DNA from: Paracoccaceae bacterium
GTDB taxonomy: Bacteria; Pseudomonadota; Alphaproteobacteria; Rhodobacterales; Rhodobacteraceae
Direction: 5' to 3'
Assembly (NCBI GenBank): GCA_020832705.1
Contig: JAFIEE010000003.1
Span: 1 to 60,718 of the forward strand
Length of the DNA: 60,718 bases
The notes beneath the pieces were generated by a model. The model did not search any database. It was not told where the DNA came from and saw only the letters and a list, made by a program, of their open reading frames with translations. Position 1 is the first letter of the stretch. Each line of letters starts with the position of its first letter. The translations under genes were made by a program, and so were the position numbers. Positions 8,250-16,348 of the stretch are shown in pieces.

Positions 8250-9074
8250 ATGCAGGACAACACGGTTCGTAATCTGAAGCTGATGTGCAGCTATGCGCCC
8301 TCGATCTCCGAGGCCTGCCGCGCCATGGGCATCAACCGGCAGCAGTTCACCAAGTATCTTAACGGCAGATCGCGCCCTTCGGCGCGCAACCTGCGCCGCA
8401 TCTGCGACTATTTCGGGGTCGAGGAAGCAGAGCTTGCCATGCCGCACGGCCGTTTTGCCGAGATCGTCTCGCTGCGCCCGCGCGCGCGCCACCTGATCCG
8501 CGCGCTCGGCCCCGCCGCGCCGCACATCGACCATATGGTATCGACCTCGGCCGAGGCGCTGAGACCCTATTGCGGCTATTATCACTACTACTATTACACC
8601 CCCAGCCGCGCGGGCATGATCCGGCGCTCGCTGCTGCGAATCAGCAGCTACAAGGACGTGCATTACACTTCGCTCCGGGAACGGATCCAGCCTGCGGAAA
8701 GCCCGCTGGGCCGGTCGCATTTCATCCGTTACGTGGGCATTGCCATGATGCTGGGCGGGCGGATCTTCATCGTCGACCACAATGCCCGCGTCCTGCGCTC
8801 GATTTCGCAGACGATCCTGTTTCCGGCCACGACCGAGGAGCCGCAATACCTGTCGGGCATGACGCTGGGGGTGCAGGGCCGCAGCGCCCGTGCGCCCTTT
8901 GCGGCGCAGGTGTTTCTGGAATATCTGGGCGCGCGCACCGACACCCGCGCGGCGCTGCGCGCCACCGGCATCTTCGACGCCGACAGCCCCACCCTGCCTC
9001 GCCATGTGGCGCGGATGCTGGCCGCCGGAGGCGCGGGCATGCACATGATGACGGCGACCGAATTGCCGGTCTGA
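8250..9074 (+). CDS. Helix-turn-helix (XRE-type) transcriptional regulator with unknown C-terminal domain
   Basis: A 274-residue protein. Residues about 18-60 form a Cro/C1-type helix-turn-helix (SISEACRAMGINRQQFTKYL, then GRSRPSARNLRRICDYFGV). The remaining 200 residues form a domain I do not recognise. It contains an unusual tyrosine-rich segment, GYYHYYYYTPS at about 109-119, and ends in a LARMLAAGG-type helical tail. I see no membrane segment or metal-binding cluster. The gene sits directly before the Dpp-type operon in the same orientation, and matching direct repeats flank it. I infer that it controls peptide uptake and perhaps itself; the ligand is unknown. Confidence 0.7.
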   Translation: MQDNTVRNLKLMCSYAPSISEACRAMGINRQQFTKYLNGRSRPSARNLRRICDYFGVEEAELAMPHGRFAEIVSLRPRARHLIRALGPAAPHIDHMVSTSAEALRPYCGYYHYYYYTPSRAGMIRRSLLRISSYKDVHYTSLRERIQPAESPLGRSHFIRYVGIAMMLGGRIFIVDHNARVLRSISQTILFPATTEEPQYLSGMTLGVQGRSARAPFAAQVFLEYLGARTDTRAALRATGIFDADSPTLPRHVARMLAAGGAGMHMMTATELPV

Positions 9075-9088
9075 CGCGATCTGACGCT
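9069..9088. promoter_or_regulatory. Paired 10-bp direct repeats upstream of the peptide transporter operon
   Basis: GTCTGACGCG (9069-9078) and ATCTGACGCT (9079-9088) repeat the pattern seen at 8186-8205. The 12-base core GCGATCTGACGC is identical at both places. This copy overlaps the regulator's stop codon and lies about 155 bases before the substrate-binding protein start. Confidence 0.5.
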
Positions 9089-9241
9089 TCTTGCGCTGCA
9101 GAACAGTGCGAAGCAGCGCGAAAGCGCTATTGCGCCGCTGCAACCACTCTTCGCAGGATGCGGGGACAAGTCCTGCATGAAGAACGTGGCGCAGCCGCGC
9201 GGCAGGGCCGCCCTGCCATCCAGCCAACCGGGAGCCCCTCG

Positions 9242-10819
9242 ATGACCCAAGACACCAGCAGACGCCTGTTTCCGAACACCACGCGGCGCCAGCTTCTGGC
9301 CGGTGCCGCCGTGCTTGGCACCGCAACGATGTTTCCGCTCGTCGCCTGGGCGGACGGCAGCCGCCTGAATGTGCGCGCCTATCTGGAACCTGACGATTAT
9401 GACCCGCTCGATGCCTCGGGCTTCCTGGAAGAGCTGCTGTATGGCTGCATCTACCGCAAGCTGATCCAGTATGTGCCCGGCGATCAGTGGGACTGGCAAC
9501 CCGATCTGGCCGAGAGCATCGAACAGACCAGCCCCACCACCATCGCCTTCACCCTGAAGGAAGGGCAGATGTGGTCTGACGGCTTCGGCGAGATCACCGC
9601 CGAGGACGTCAAGTTCTCGCTCGAACGCCACATGGTCGAGGAGAACAACTCGCGCATCAAGCCCGACCTCGGCCCGTTCAGCCATGTCGAGGTGACGGGC
9701 ACGCATTCGGGCATCATCCATCTGGACGAGCCGTTTGCGCCGCTGTGGACCATCGCCCTGCCCTATTTGGCAGGCACCATAATCTGCAAGGAAGCGGTCG
9801 AGGCCGCGGGCGGAAAGATCACCACCGCGATCCCGCCCGCCGTTTCCGGCCCTTACCGCGTGGTCGAACACCGGCTGGGCGAACGCTGGGTGCTGGAGCG
9901 CAACCCCGATTATTCGGGCGCGGCGGCCGATTTCGACCGCGTGGACCTGGTCGTGATCGTCGACGATTCGGCGGCCGAGATCGCCAAGGAAGCGGGCGAT
10001 GTGGATTTCGCCCAGATCGGCCCCGGGTCGGTGGCACGGCTGCAGGACTCCCCGCCGCCGGGCACGCGGCTGAGCGTGCACCCGTCGCTGTTCTATCACT
10101 GGGTCGGGCTGAACGTGCAGAACCCGAAGTTCGCGGACGAACGCGTGCGCATGGCGATCATGCACGCCATCGACGTGCCTTCGATCGTGCAGGCGGCGTT
10201 CTTCGACGTGGCCGAACCGGCCACCGGCATCATCGCGCCGGGGCTGATCGGGCATCGCCCGGAAACGATCATCCCGCCGCAGGCCGACCCGGCGCGCGCC
10301 CGCGCACTGCTGGACGAGGCCGGGATCGACCGGCTGGAGGTCAATCTGGACGTGCTCAACACGGTCATCCACACCACCGCCGCGCAGGTGATGCAGGCGA
10401 CCATGGCGCAGGCGGGGATCGACCTGAACATCTCGGTCCATGAATCGGGCTCGTTCTGGAGCCTGGGCGTGTCTGCCGATGGCGACCGCTGGCAGGATCT
10501 GGAACTGACCATCAAGCGGTTCTCGATGACGCCGGACCCGTATTACGCCACCGCCTGGTTCGTCACCGAGCAGATCGGCGACTGGAACTGGGAGCAGTTC
10601 TCGAACGAGGAGTTCGACCGCCTGCATGACGAGGCGCTGTCCGAAACCGACCCGGAGCGGCGTGACGAGATGTATCGCCGGATGCAGGACCTGATGGAGG
10701 AATCGGGCGGCTATCGCTTCATCACCCACGGGGTGACCGCGAACCTCTTTGCCGACAACATCGCACCTGCGACACGGCCCGACGGGCTGCCGCTGGTGCA
10801 GTTCTTCCGCCGCGCCTGA
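9242..10819 (+). CDS. Peptide/nickel-type ABC transporter substrate-binding protein
   Basis: A 525-residue family 5 solute-binding protein (DppA/OppA type). The N-terminus carries a twin-arginine-like signal (TTRRQLLAGAAVLG), so export by Tat is likely. Family landmarks are the AEDVKFSLERHM segment, NVQNPKFADERVRMAIMHAID, and a C-terminal RRDEMYRRMQDLMEE helix. It delivers oligopeptides or similar ligands to the permeases encoded next. The frame stays open far upstream, but the ATG at 9242 just before the signal is the only sensible start. It is first in an operon running to the dipeptidase and is separated from dppB by a hairpin. Confidence 0.85.
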   Translation: MTQDTSRRLFPNTTRRQLLAGAAVLGTATMFPLVAWADGSRLNVRAYLEPDDYDPLDASGFLEELLYGCIYRKLIQYVPGDQWDWQPDLAESIEQTSPTTIAFTLKEGQMWSDGFGEITAEDVKFSLERHMVEENNSRIKPDLGPFSHVEVTGTHSGIIHLDEPFAPLWTIALPYLAGTIICKEAVEAAGGKITTAIPPAVSGPYRVVEHRLGERWVLERNPDYSGAAADFDRVDLVVIVDDSAAEIAKEAGDVDFAQIGPGSVARLQDSPPPGTRLSVHPSLFYHWVGLNVQNPKFADERVRMAIMHAIDVPSIVQAAFFDVAEPATGIIAPGLIGHRPETIIPPQADPARARALLDEAGIDRLEVNLDVLNTVIHTTAAQVMQATMAQAGIDLNISVHESGSFWSLGVSADGDRWQDLELTIKRFSMTPDPYYATAWFVTEQIGDWNWEQFSNEEFDRLHDEALSETDPERRDEMYRRMQDLMEESGGYRFITHGVTANLFADNIAPATRPDGLPLVQFFRRA

Positions 10820-10826
10820 GACGCGC

Positions 10827-10856
10827 GGCCCGGTGCGGCCAGACCCGCGCCGGGCC
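10827..10856 (+). terminator. Hairpin between the substrate-binding protein and permease genes
   Basis: A 12-bp stem (GGCCCGG-T-GCGG with CCGC-G-CCGGGCC, one T-G wobble) and a 6-base loop begin 7 bases after the stop codon. No T-tract follows. Such hairpins after binding-protein genes commonly protect the upstream message and lower permease expression. Confidence 0.55.
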
Positions 10857-10869
10857 CCTGCCCTGACCC

Positions 10870-11814
10870 ATGTTGCGATATACCTTTCAGCGAATCGTCC
10901 TGGCGCTCGCCATCGTGTTCTTCGCGATTTCGGCGCTCTATACGGTGATGATCACCCTGCCGGGCGATCCGACGACGGTCCTGCTGGGGCCGCGCGCGAC
11001 CCCCGAGATCCGCGCCGACTTCCGCGAACGCGCGGGGCTGGACAATCCGGTGCATGTGCAGATCGCCCATTTCTGGGGGCGGATCCTCACCGGCGACATG
11101 GGCACCGATTTCAACCGCAACCGCCCCGTGGCCGATTCGGTGTTCAGCGCGCTGCCGCATACGGTGGCGCTGGTCTTCGGCGCGATCTTCTGGTCGGCGA
11201 CGCTGGGCATCCTGCTGGGCGCCTTTTCGGCTGACAACCGGGGCAGTTGGCTGGACCGGCTGACCGGGATCCTGTCGGTCGGGTTCATCGCCGCACCGTC
11301 ATTTGTGGTGGCGCTTTATTCGCTGCTGATCTTTTCGGTCTGGTTGCGATGGTTCCCCACCATCGGCGCGGGCGAACCCGGCGACATCATGAGCCGACTT
11401 TACCATCTGGCGCTGCCGTCCTTTGCCATCGGGCTGGCCTGGGTGGGCTATGTGGCGCGGATCGTCCGGGCCTCGATGCTCGAGGCGCTGGGCGAGAACT
11501 ACATCCGCACCGCCCGCGCCTTCGGCCTGCCGCGCCGGACGGTGATCTACAACTACGCGCTGCGCGTCGCCATCCTGCCGGCGGTGCAGGTGCTGGGTGT
11601 GGGCATCGGGGGGATGCTGTCGAGCGCCGTCTTCGCCGAGATCGTGTTCTCGCGCCCCGGTCTGGGTTCGCTGATCTATGACAGCGTTTCGGGGCGGAAT
11701 TATCCGGTGGTGATGGGGTCCATGCTGGTTGCCATCGGCTTCTTCGTCACCTGCGCGCTGATCGCCGATCTGATCAACGCCGCGCTGGACCCGCGCCACA
11801 GGTCGCAGCGATGA
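10870..11814 (+). CDS. dppB: Peptide ABC transporter permease, DppB type
   Basis: A 314-residue inner-membrane permease with an N-terminal membrane segment (about 9-30), a periplasmic loop and five further segments. The EAA-type coupling loop reads EALGENYIRTARAFGLP at about residues 208-224, followed by the LPAVQVLGVGIG helix, which is typical of DppB/OppB. It pairs with the DppC-type protein encoded next, and their genes overlap by 4 bases. Confidence in the transporter family is high; the substrate is only class-level. Confidence 0.88.
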   Translation: MLRYTFQRIVLALAIVFFAISALYTVMITLPGDPTTVLLGPRATPEIRADFRERAGLDNPVHVQIAHFWGRILTGDMGTDFNRNRPVADSVFSALPHTVALVFGAIFWSATLGILLGAFSADNRGSWLDRLTGILSVGFIAAPSFVVALYSLLIFSVWLRWFPTIGAGEPGDIMSRLYHLALPSFAIGLAWVGYVARIVRASMLEALGENYIRTARAFGLPRRTVIYNYALRVAILPAVQVLGVGIGGMLSSAVFAEIVFSRPGLGSLIYDSVSGRNYPVVMGSMLVAIGFFVTCALIADLINAALDPRHRSQR

Positions 11815-12659
11815 GCGCGTTCCGTCACTCGCTGCTGGGCCGTCTGCTGGCCGATCCCATGGCGCTCTTCGCCATGGTGATCATTGCCGCGCTGGTCATC
11901 ATGGCGCTGCTGGCCGATGTCATCGCCCCGCATGATCCGGGCGCGATGAACCTGGCCGACCGGTTCGCGCCGCCCTCGGCGACCTACTGGATGGGGACCG
12001 ACAACCTGGGCCGCGATACGTTCTCGCGGCTGTTGCAGGGCGGGCGGATCGCGCTTTACGTGGCGCTCACCGCCGTCACCATCTCGGGGCTGATCGGGCT
12101 GGTGCTGGGCATGCTGGCGGGGTTCGGGCCGCGCTGGCTGGACAATGCGCTGCTGTTCTTCTTCGACGCGCTGCGCGCCTATCCCACCATCATCCTGGCG
12201 CTGGCGCTGGCGGCGCTGATGCCGCGCGGGCTGAGCACGGTGATCATCGTGGTGGTCATCACCTCCTTTGCCGAATACGGGCGCGTGGTGCGCACGCAGA
12301 CGCTGTCACTCAAGAATTCCGAGTTCATCCTGGCAGAACGCGCCATGGGGGCCTCGTTCGGGCGCATCGTCTTTCACCACATCCTGCCCAACGTGCTGGG
12401 CCCGTTCTTCATCCTGGCGGCGATGAACCTGCCTGTGGTCATCACCATCGAGGCCGGGATGAGCTTTCTGGGCATCGGCGTGCCACCGGGGACGCCAAGC
12501 TGGGGCGCAACGCTCAAGGACGGGTTCGACTATATCCGCAACACGCCCTGGATCCTGCTGTCGGGCGGGCTGCCCCTGATCCTCGCCACGCTGGGCTTCA
12601 CCTTTCTGGGCGAGGCCTTGCGCGACCAGCTTGATCCCAGACTCAGGAAGACCCGATGA
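11811..12659 (+). CDS. dppC: Peptide ABC transporter permease, DppC type
   Basis: A 282-residue permease. It has the DppC N-terminal segment, then the DPGAMNLADRFAPPS and WMGTDNLGRD motif typical of DppC/OppC, and a coupling loop (LKNSEFILAERAMGASFGRI). About six membrane segments are visible. Its ATG overlaps the dppB stop and its stop overlaps the next ATG, so the operon is translationally coupled. Confidence 0.88.
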   Translation: MSAFRHSLLGRLLADPMALFAMVIIAALVIMALLADVIAPHDPGAMNLADRFAPPSATYWMGTDNLGRDTFSRLLQGGRIALYVALTAVTISGLIGLVLGMLAGFGPRWLDNALLFFFDALRAYPTIILALALAALMPRGLSTVIIVVVITSFAEYGRVVRTQTLSLKNSEFILAERAMGASFGRIVFHHILPNVLGPFFILAAMNLPVVITIEAGMSFLGIGVPPGTPSWGATLKDGFDYIRNTPWILLSGGLPLILATLGFTFLGEALRDQLDPRLRKTR

Positions 12660-13627
12660 GCGACGCCCTGAAGGTCGCGGACCTGTCCGTCCATTACGCC
12701 ACCCGCGAGGGCGCGCTGCAGGCGCTGCGCGACGTGTCGATCACGGTGCCCGAAGGGCAGATCGTCGGCGTCGTCGGCGAATCCGGCTGCGGCAAGTCCA
12801 CGCTGATCAACGCGCTGCTGCAGCTTCTGCCCGAAAACGCCACCATCCCCGCCGGGCGGATCACGCTTCAGGGCGAGGATGTGACCCGCGCCAACGCGCG
12901 CCGCTTGCGGCAGATGCGCGGGCAGGAAATCTCGGTCGTGTTTCAGGATCCGATGACCGCGCTCAATCCGGTGCTGTCGATCGGGCGGCAGATGCGCGAC
13001 ATCCAGTATCGCCAGCCCGGCCGCCGCGCCGAAAAGGACCGCCGCTCGGCGGAGATGCTGGCCCGCGTCGGCATCCCTGACCCGGTGGGCAAGCTTGCGG
13101 CCTATCCGCACGAGCTTTCGGGCGGGATGCGCCAGCGCGTCGCCATCGCCATGGCCGCGCTGATGCGCCCGCGCGTGCTGATCGCCGACGAACCCACCAC
13201 CGCGCTGGACGCCACGCTGGAAGTGCAGATCATCGAACTGCTGAAGGACCTGCAAAAGGAGATCGGCTGCGCGATCCTCTTCATCTCGCACCATCTGGGA
13301 GTGATCGCCGAGCTGTGCGACCGCGTGGTGGTTATGTATGCCGGCGTCGCGGTCGAGGAGGGGCCGGTTGCGGATGTGTTCCTGCGCCCCGGCCACCCCT
13401 ACACCATCAAGCTGATCGAATGCGACCCGGGGCGGCTGAAGGAAAAGGTCGCCGATCTGCCCGCCATCCCCGGCAGCCTGCCGGACCTGACCGACCCGCC
13501 GCCGGGCTGCATCTTTCAGGGCCGTTGCGACCGCGCCACCGAAATCTGCGCCACCCCGCCCCCGCGCCGGGTGCAGCATCCGGGCCACTGGGCGGCCTGC
13601 CACCATGCGAAGCCGGAGGGCACATGA
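12656..13627 (+). CDS. dppD: Peptide ABC transporter ATP-binding protein, DppD type
   Basis: A 323-residue ATPase. Walker A is GESGCGKST (about residues 41-49), the signature is LSGGMRQRV, Walker B is VLIADEPTTALD, and the C-terminal oligopeptide-transporter extension contains the Cys-rich CIFQGRCDRATEIC metal-cluster-like motif. It powers import together with the DppF-type subunit. The gene overlaps both neighbours by 4 bases. Confidence 0.9.
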   Translation: MSDALKVADLSVHYATREGALQALRDVSITVPEGQIVGVVGESGCGKSTLINALLQLLPENATIPAGRITLQGEDVTRANARRLRQMRGQEISVVFQDPMTALNPVLSIGRQMRDIQYRQPGRRAEKDRRSAEMLARVGIPDPVGKLAAYPHELSGGMRQRVAIAMAALMRPRVLIADEPTTALDATLEVQIIELLKDLQKEIGCAILFISHHLGVIAELCDRVVVMYAGVAVEEGPVADVFLRPGHPYTIKLIECDPGRLKEKVADLPAIPGSLPDLTDPPPGCIFQGRCDRATEICATPPPRRVQHPGHWAACHHAKPEGT

Positions 13628-14616
13628 CCGCGCCGCTCCTGACCCTGCGCGATGTGGTTGTCGAATTCCCCGCCGTGCGCGGGCTGAAGGCGCTGACCAC
13701 CGCGCCGGAAAAACGCAACGTCCGCGCGCTGGACGGTGTCTCGCTTGATGTGGCGTCGGGCGAGACGCTGGCGATCGTGGGCGAATCCGGCTCGGGCAAG
13801 ACCACGCTGGCGCGCGCGATCAACGGGCTGGTCCCGCTGGCCGGCGGCACGGTGCATTTCGACGGCATGGCCCTGCACGAAGGCCCCGACTGGCACGCCG
13901 TGCGCCGCCGGATGGCGATGATGTTTCAGGACCCGGTCGGTTCGCTGAGCCCGCGCAAGACGGTGCGCGACCTGATCCTCGAACCCTTTGCCATCCATGG
14001 CATCGCGCTGAAGAACCGCAGGGGAAAGGCGCTGGACCTGCTGGCCGATGCCGGGCTTGGCCCCGATTTCCTGCACCGCTACCCGCACCAGCTTTCCGGC
14101 GGGCAGGCGCGGCGCGTGGGCGTGGCGCGAGCGCTGGCGCTGACGCCTGCGCTGGTGCTGGCGGATGAACCGACAGCGGGGCTGGATGTCTCGGTGCAGG
14201 GCGAAATCCTGAACCTGATGAACCGCATCAAATCCGGGCACGGGCTGACCACGCTGATCATCACCCATAATCTGAACATCCTGCGCCATATCGCAGACCG
14301 GATCGCGGTGATGTATCTGGGCCGGATTGTCGAGGTGGGTCCGGTGGAGCGGCTGCTGACCGCGCCCGCGCATCCCTATACCCGCGCGCTGATGGCCGCG
14401 AACCCCGAACCCGACCCCACCGCCCGGCGCGAACGGATCGTGCTGAAGGGCGAGACCCCGGCACTGAACGCCCGTCCGCCGGGCTGCGAGTTTCACCCCC
14501 GCTGCCCTGTCGCCCGCGCCGATTGCGCCGCGCGGGTGCCGCAACTGGAACCGTCCGAGACCGGCGGGCGCGTGGCCTGCCATTATCCGCTGTCCCGGGA
14601 GTCCCTGCACGCATGA
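13624..14616 (+). CDS. dppF: Peptide ABC transporter ATP-binding protein, DppF type
   Basis: A 330-residue ATPase with Walker A GESGSGKTT (about 54-62), the signature LSGGQARRVGVARAL, Walker B LVLADEPTAGLD and the C-terminal CEFHPRCPVARADC cysteine motif of the Dpp/Opp family. I start at the ATG at 13624, which overlaps the dppD stop; the frame opens earlier inside dppD but has no rationale. The stop overlaps the ATG of the dipeptidase gene. Confidence 0.9.
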   Translation: MTAPLLTLRDVVVEFPAVRGLKALTTAPEKRNVRALDGVSLDVASGETLAIVGESGSGKTTLARAINGLVPLAGGTVHFDGMALHEGPDWHAVRRRMAMMFQDPVGSLSPRKTVRDLILEPFAIHGIALKNRRGKALDLLADAGLGPDFLHRYPHQLSGGQARRVGVARALALTPALVLADEPTAGLDVSVQGEILNLMNRIKSGHGLTTLIITHNLNILRHIADRIAVMYLGRIVEVGPVERLLTAPAHPYTRALMAANPEPDPTARRERIVLKGETPALNARPPGCEFHPRCPVARADCAARVPQLEPSETGGRVACHYPLSRESLHA

Positions 14617-16034
14617 GCTACGGCATCTATATCGGCCGCGACCATTCCGCCACCGGGCATGCCTGGCTGGCGGGTTACGGGGATGAGCCCTCCAGCCACT
14701 GGCTGGAACTGGCGCCGCGCCGGACCCATGCCCCCGGCGCCACCGTCGAGGTCGGCGTCACCCCGCAGGCCGACCTGCCCGGCGCGCGCTGCACCATCCC
14801 GCAGGTGCCCGAGACCTTGCGCCACCTGCGCGTCAGCTACAGCCATTACCTGGGCGTGCCCGCGCCGATCATGAACGGCGGGCTGAACGAATACGGGGTG
14901 GCGGTGCGCGATATCTGGTCGCCTTCGCGCCCGGAACTGATCGCCATGACCCCGCCGGACCAGACCGGGCCGAATTACTCCGACCTTGCCCGGATCGTGC
15001 TGGAACGCGCCCGCACCGCGCGCGAGGGGGTGGAGGTCATCGCCGCGCTGATCGCCGAACACGGCTACGCCTGCTATGGCGGCAATTCCCACATGATCGC
15101 CGACCCGGATGAGGCCTGGGTGGTGATCGAATTTGCCGGGGCGCAGAAGCTCTGGGTGGCCGAACGGCTGGGCCCGGATGCGATCCGCGCCTCGCGCCCC
15201 GGCTGGATCGGCGAGATTCCGGCCACCCCGGATGACCGCTTCCGCTTCCCCGACCATTTCATCCGTTTCGCGCAGGCGCAGGGCTGGCACGCGCCGGGCA
15301 CGCCCTTCGATGTCAACCGCGTCTATGGCGACGGCAAGGGCCGCTGGGAGGGGGTGCAATGGGTCGAGGCCGAGATGCGCGCCCGCGCCGCGCGGCCCGG
15401 GCGGATCGGGCTGGCCGATGTGATCTGGTCCATCGCCACCGAAAGGCTGACCGGCGACACGGCGGGTTACGGGCAGGTCGTGCCGCTGGTCCATCCGCGC
15501 CATGACGCACTGCGGGTGATGTGGCACGCGCCCGTCGGCCCGGTGACATCGCCACTGGTGCCGGTCTTCATGGGCATGACCGAGGTGCCGCCGGAATACG
15601 GCCCGCACCGCTATCTGACCTCGGGCGAGAGCCGTCGTTTCCTGGACCACCGCCACGCCATCCGCAACCCCGACAGCGTGAGCCATGTGACGCAGGCGGC
15701 CGAGGTCACCGCCTCGGCCTTTCAGGCGGGCAAGCGGCTGATGCATCTGGCGTTCCAGATGCCCGCGCCGCTGCTGGCCGAAGCCTGGGCGCAGGCGCGC
15801 GCCACCGAGGCGCGGCTGGCAGAGGAACTGCCGGACATCCTGCGCAGCGCCGAGGTGCTGCTGGACGCGGGCGAGGAGCGGCTGGCCGCGCGCCTGCTGA
15901 CGGATCATGCCGCGACCCGGCTTCTGACGGCACTGGCCGAGACCGAAGCGCTGGCCGCCGCCGCCGAGATCAGGCTGCGCCGCCAGGGCCGCCCGAACCA
16001 CGGCGCCGCGACGGGACCGGAACAGATCTGGTAG
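14613..16034 (+). CDS. C69-family dipeptidase-like Ntn hydrolase with N-terminal Ser
   Basis: A 473-residue protein matching peptidase family C69 (PepD-like). Landmarks are the N-terminal strand, GLNEYGVAVRDIW, a GGNSHMIADPDEAWVVE-like segment and the long C-terminal helix pair. In characterised members the mature N-terminus is a Cys in a CTTILVGKKAS-like stretch. Here the aligned stretch is SYGIYIGRDHS, so Ser2 would become the N-terminal nucleophile after Met removal. The start overlaps the dppF stop codon, which fixes the N-terminus well. It probably hydrolyses imported dipeptides in the cytoplasm. Whether the Ser form is active is open. Confidence 0.8.
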   Translation: MSYGIYIGRDHSATGHAWLAGYGDEPSSHWLELAPRRTHAPGATVEVGVTPQADLPGARCTIPQVPETLRHLRVSYSHYLGVPAPIMNGGLNEYGVAVRDIWSPSRPELIAMTPPDQTGPNYSDLARIVLERARTAREGVEVIAALIAEHGYACYGGNSHMIADPDEAWVVIEFAGAQKLWVAERLGPDAIRASRPGWIGEIPATPDDRFRFPDHFIRFAQAQGWHAPGTPFDVNRVYGDGKGRWEGVQWVEAEMRARAARPGRIGLADVIWSIATERLTGDTAGYGQVVPLVHPRHDALRVMWHAPVGPVTSPLVPVFMGMTEVPPEYGPHRYLTSGESRRFLDHRHAIRNPDSVSHVTQAAEVTASAFQAGKRLMHLAFQMPAPLLAEAWAQARATEARLAEELPDILRSAEVLLDAGEERLAARLLTDHAATRLLTALAETEALAAAAEIRLRRQGRPNHGAATGPEQIW

Positions 16035-16163
16035 CGTGACACCCCGGCCGGGCGGGCGACACCAGCAAGCCCCGCCACCGCCCCGACCAGCGGCAAGGAC
16101 AGGGCGCTTGCGCATGAAGCGCGCGGCGGACGCCAGAAACAAGGCAACGGCAACGGCGGGAGA

Positions 16164-16238
16164 TGGTGGGCGATGACAGATTCGAACTGCCGACATCTTC
16201 GATGTGAACGAAGCGCTCTACCACTGAGCTAATCGCCC
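16164..16238 (-). tRNA. tRNA-Val (anticodon CAC), with encoded CCA
   Basis: Read on the minus strand, the gene begins GGGCGAT and ends ATCGCCC-A-CCA, giving a perfect 7-bp acceptor stem. The D arm (AGCTCAGTGGTAGAGC), the anticodon stem CTTCG/CGAAG with loop TTCACAT (anticodon CAC) and the T arm GGCAG-TTCGAAT-CTGTC are all intact. It would decode GTG. It lies between the dipeptidase and GH42 genes. Confidence 0.95.
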
Positions 16239-16250
16239 CCGACGGCGCGG

Positions 16251-16279
16251 GTGATAGCGGCCTTGTGCCCCTCGCGCAA
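16251..16279 (-). promoter_or_regulatory. Probable sigma-70-type promoter of tRNA-Val
   Basis: On the minus strand TTGCGC (16279-16274) and TATCAC (16256-16251) are separated by exactly 17 bases. The -10 element ends 12 bases before the mature tRNA 5' end. Spacing and position suit a tRNA promoter, although both boxes are only partial matches. Confidence 0.4.
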
Positions 16280-16348
16280 GAGGCAATGCGCCGAAATCTC
16301 GACCGTTCGGGACAGGGCGGTGACTGCCGCAAGGTCCATCGTCAAATC

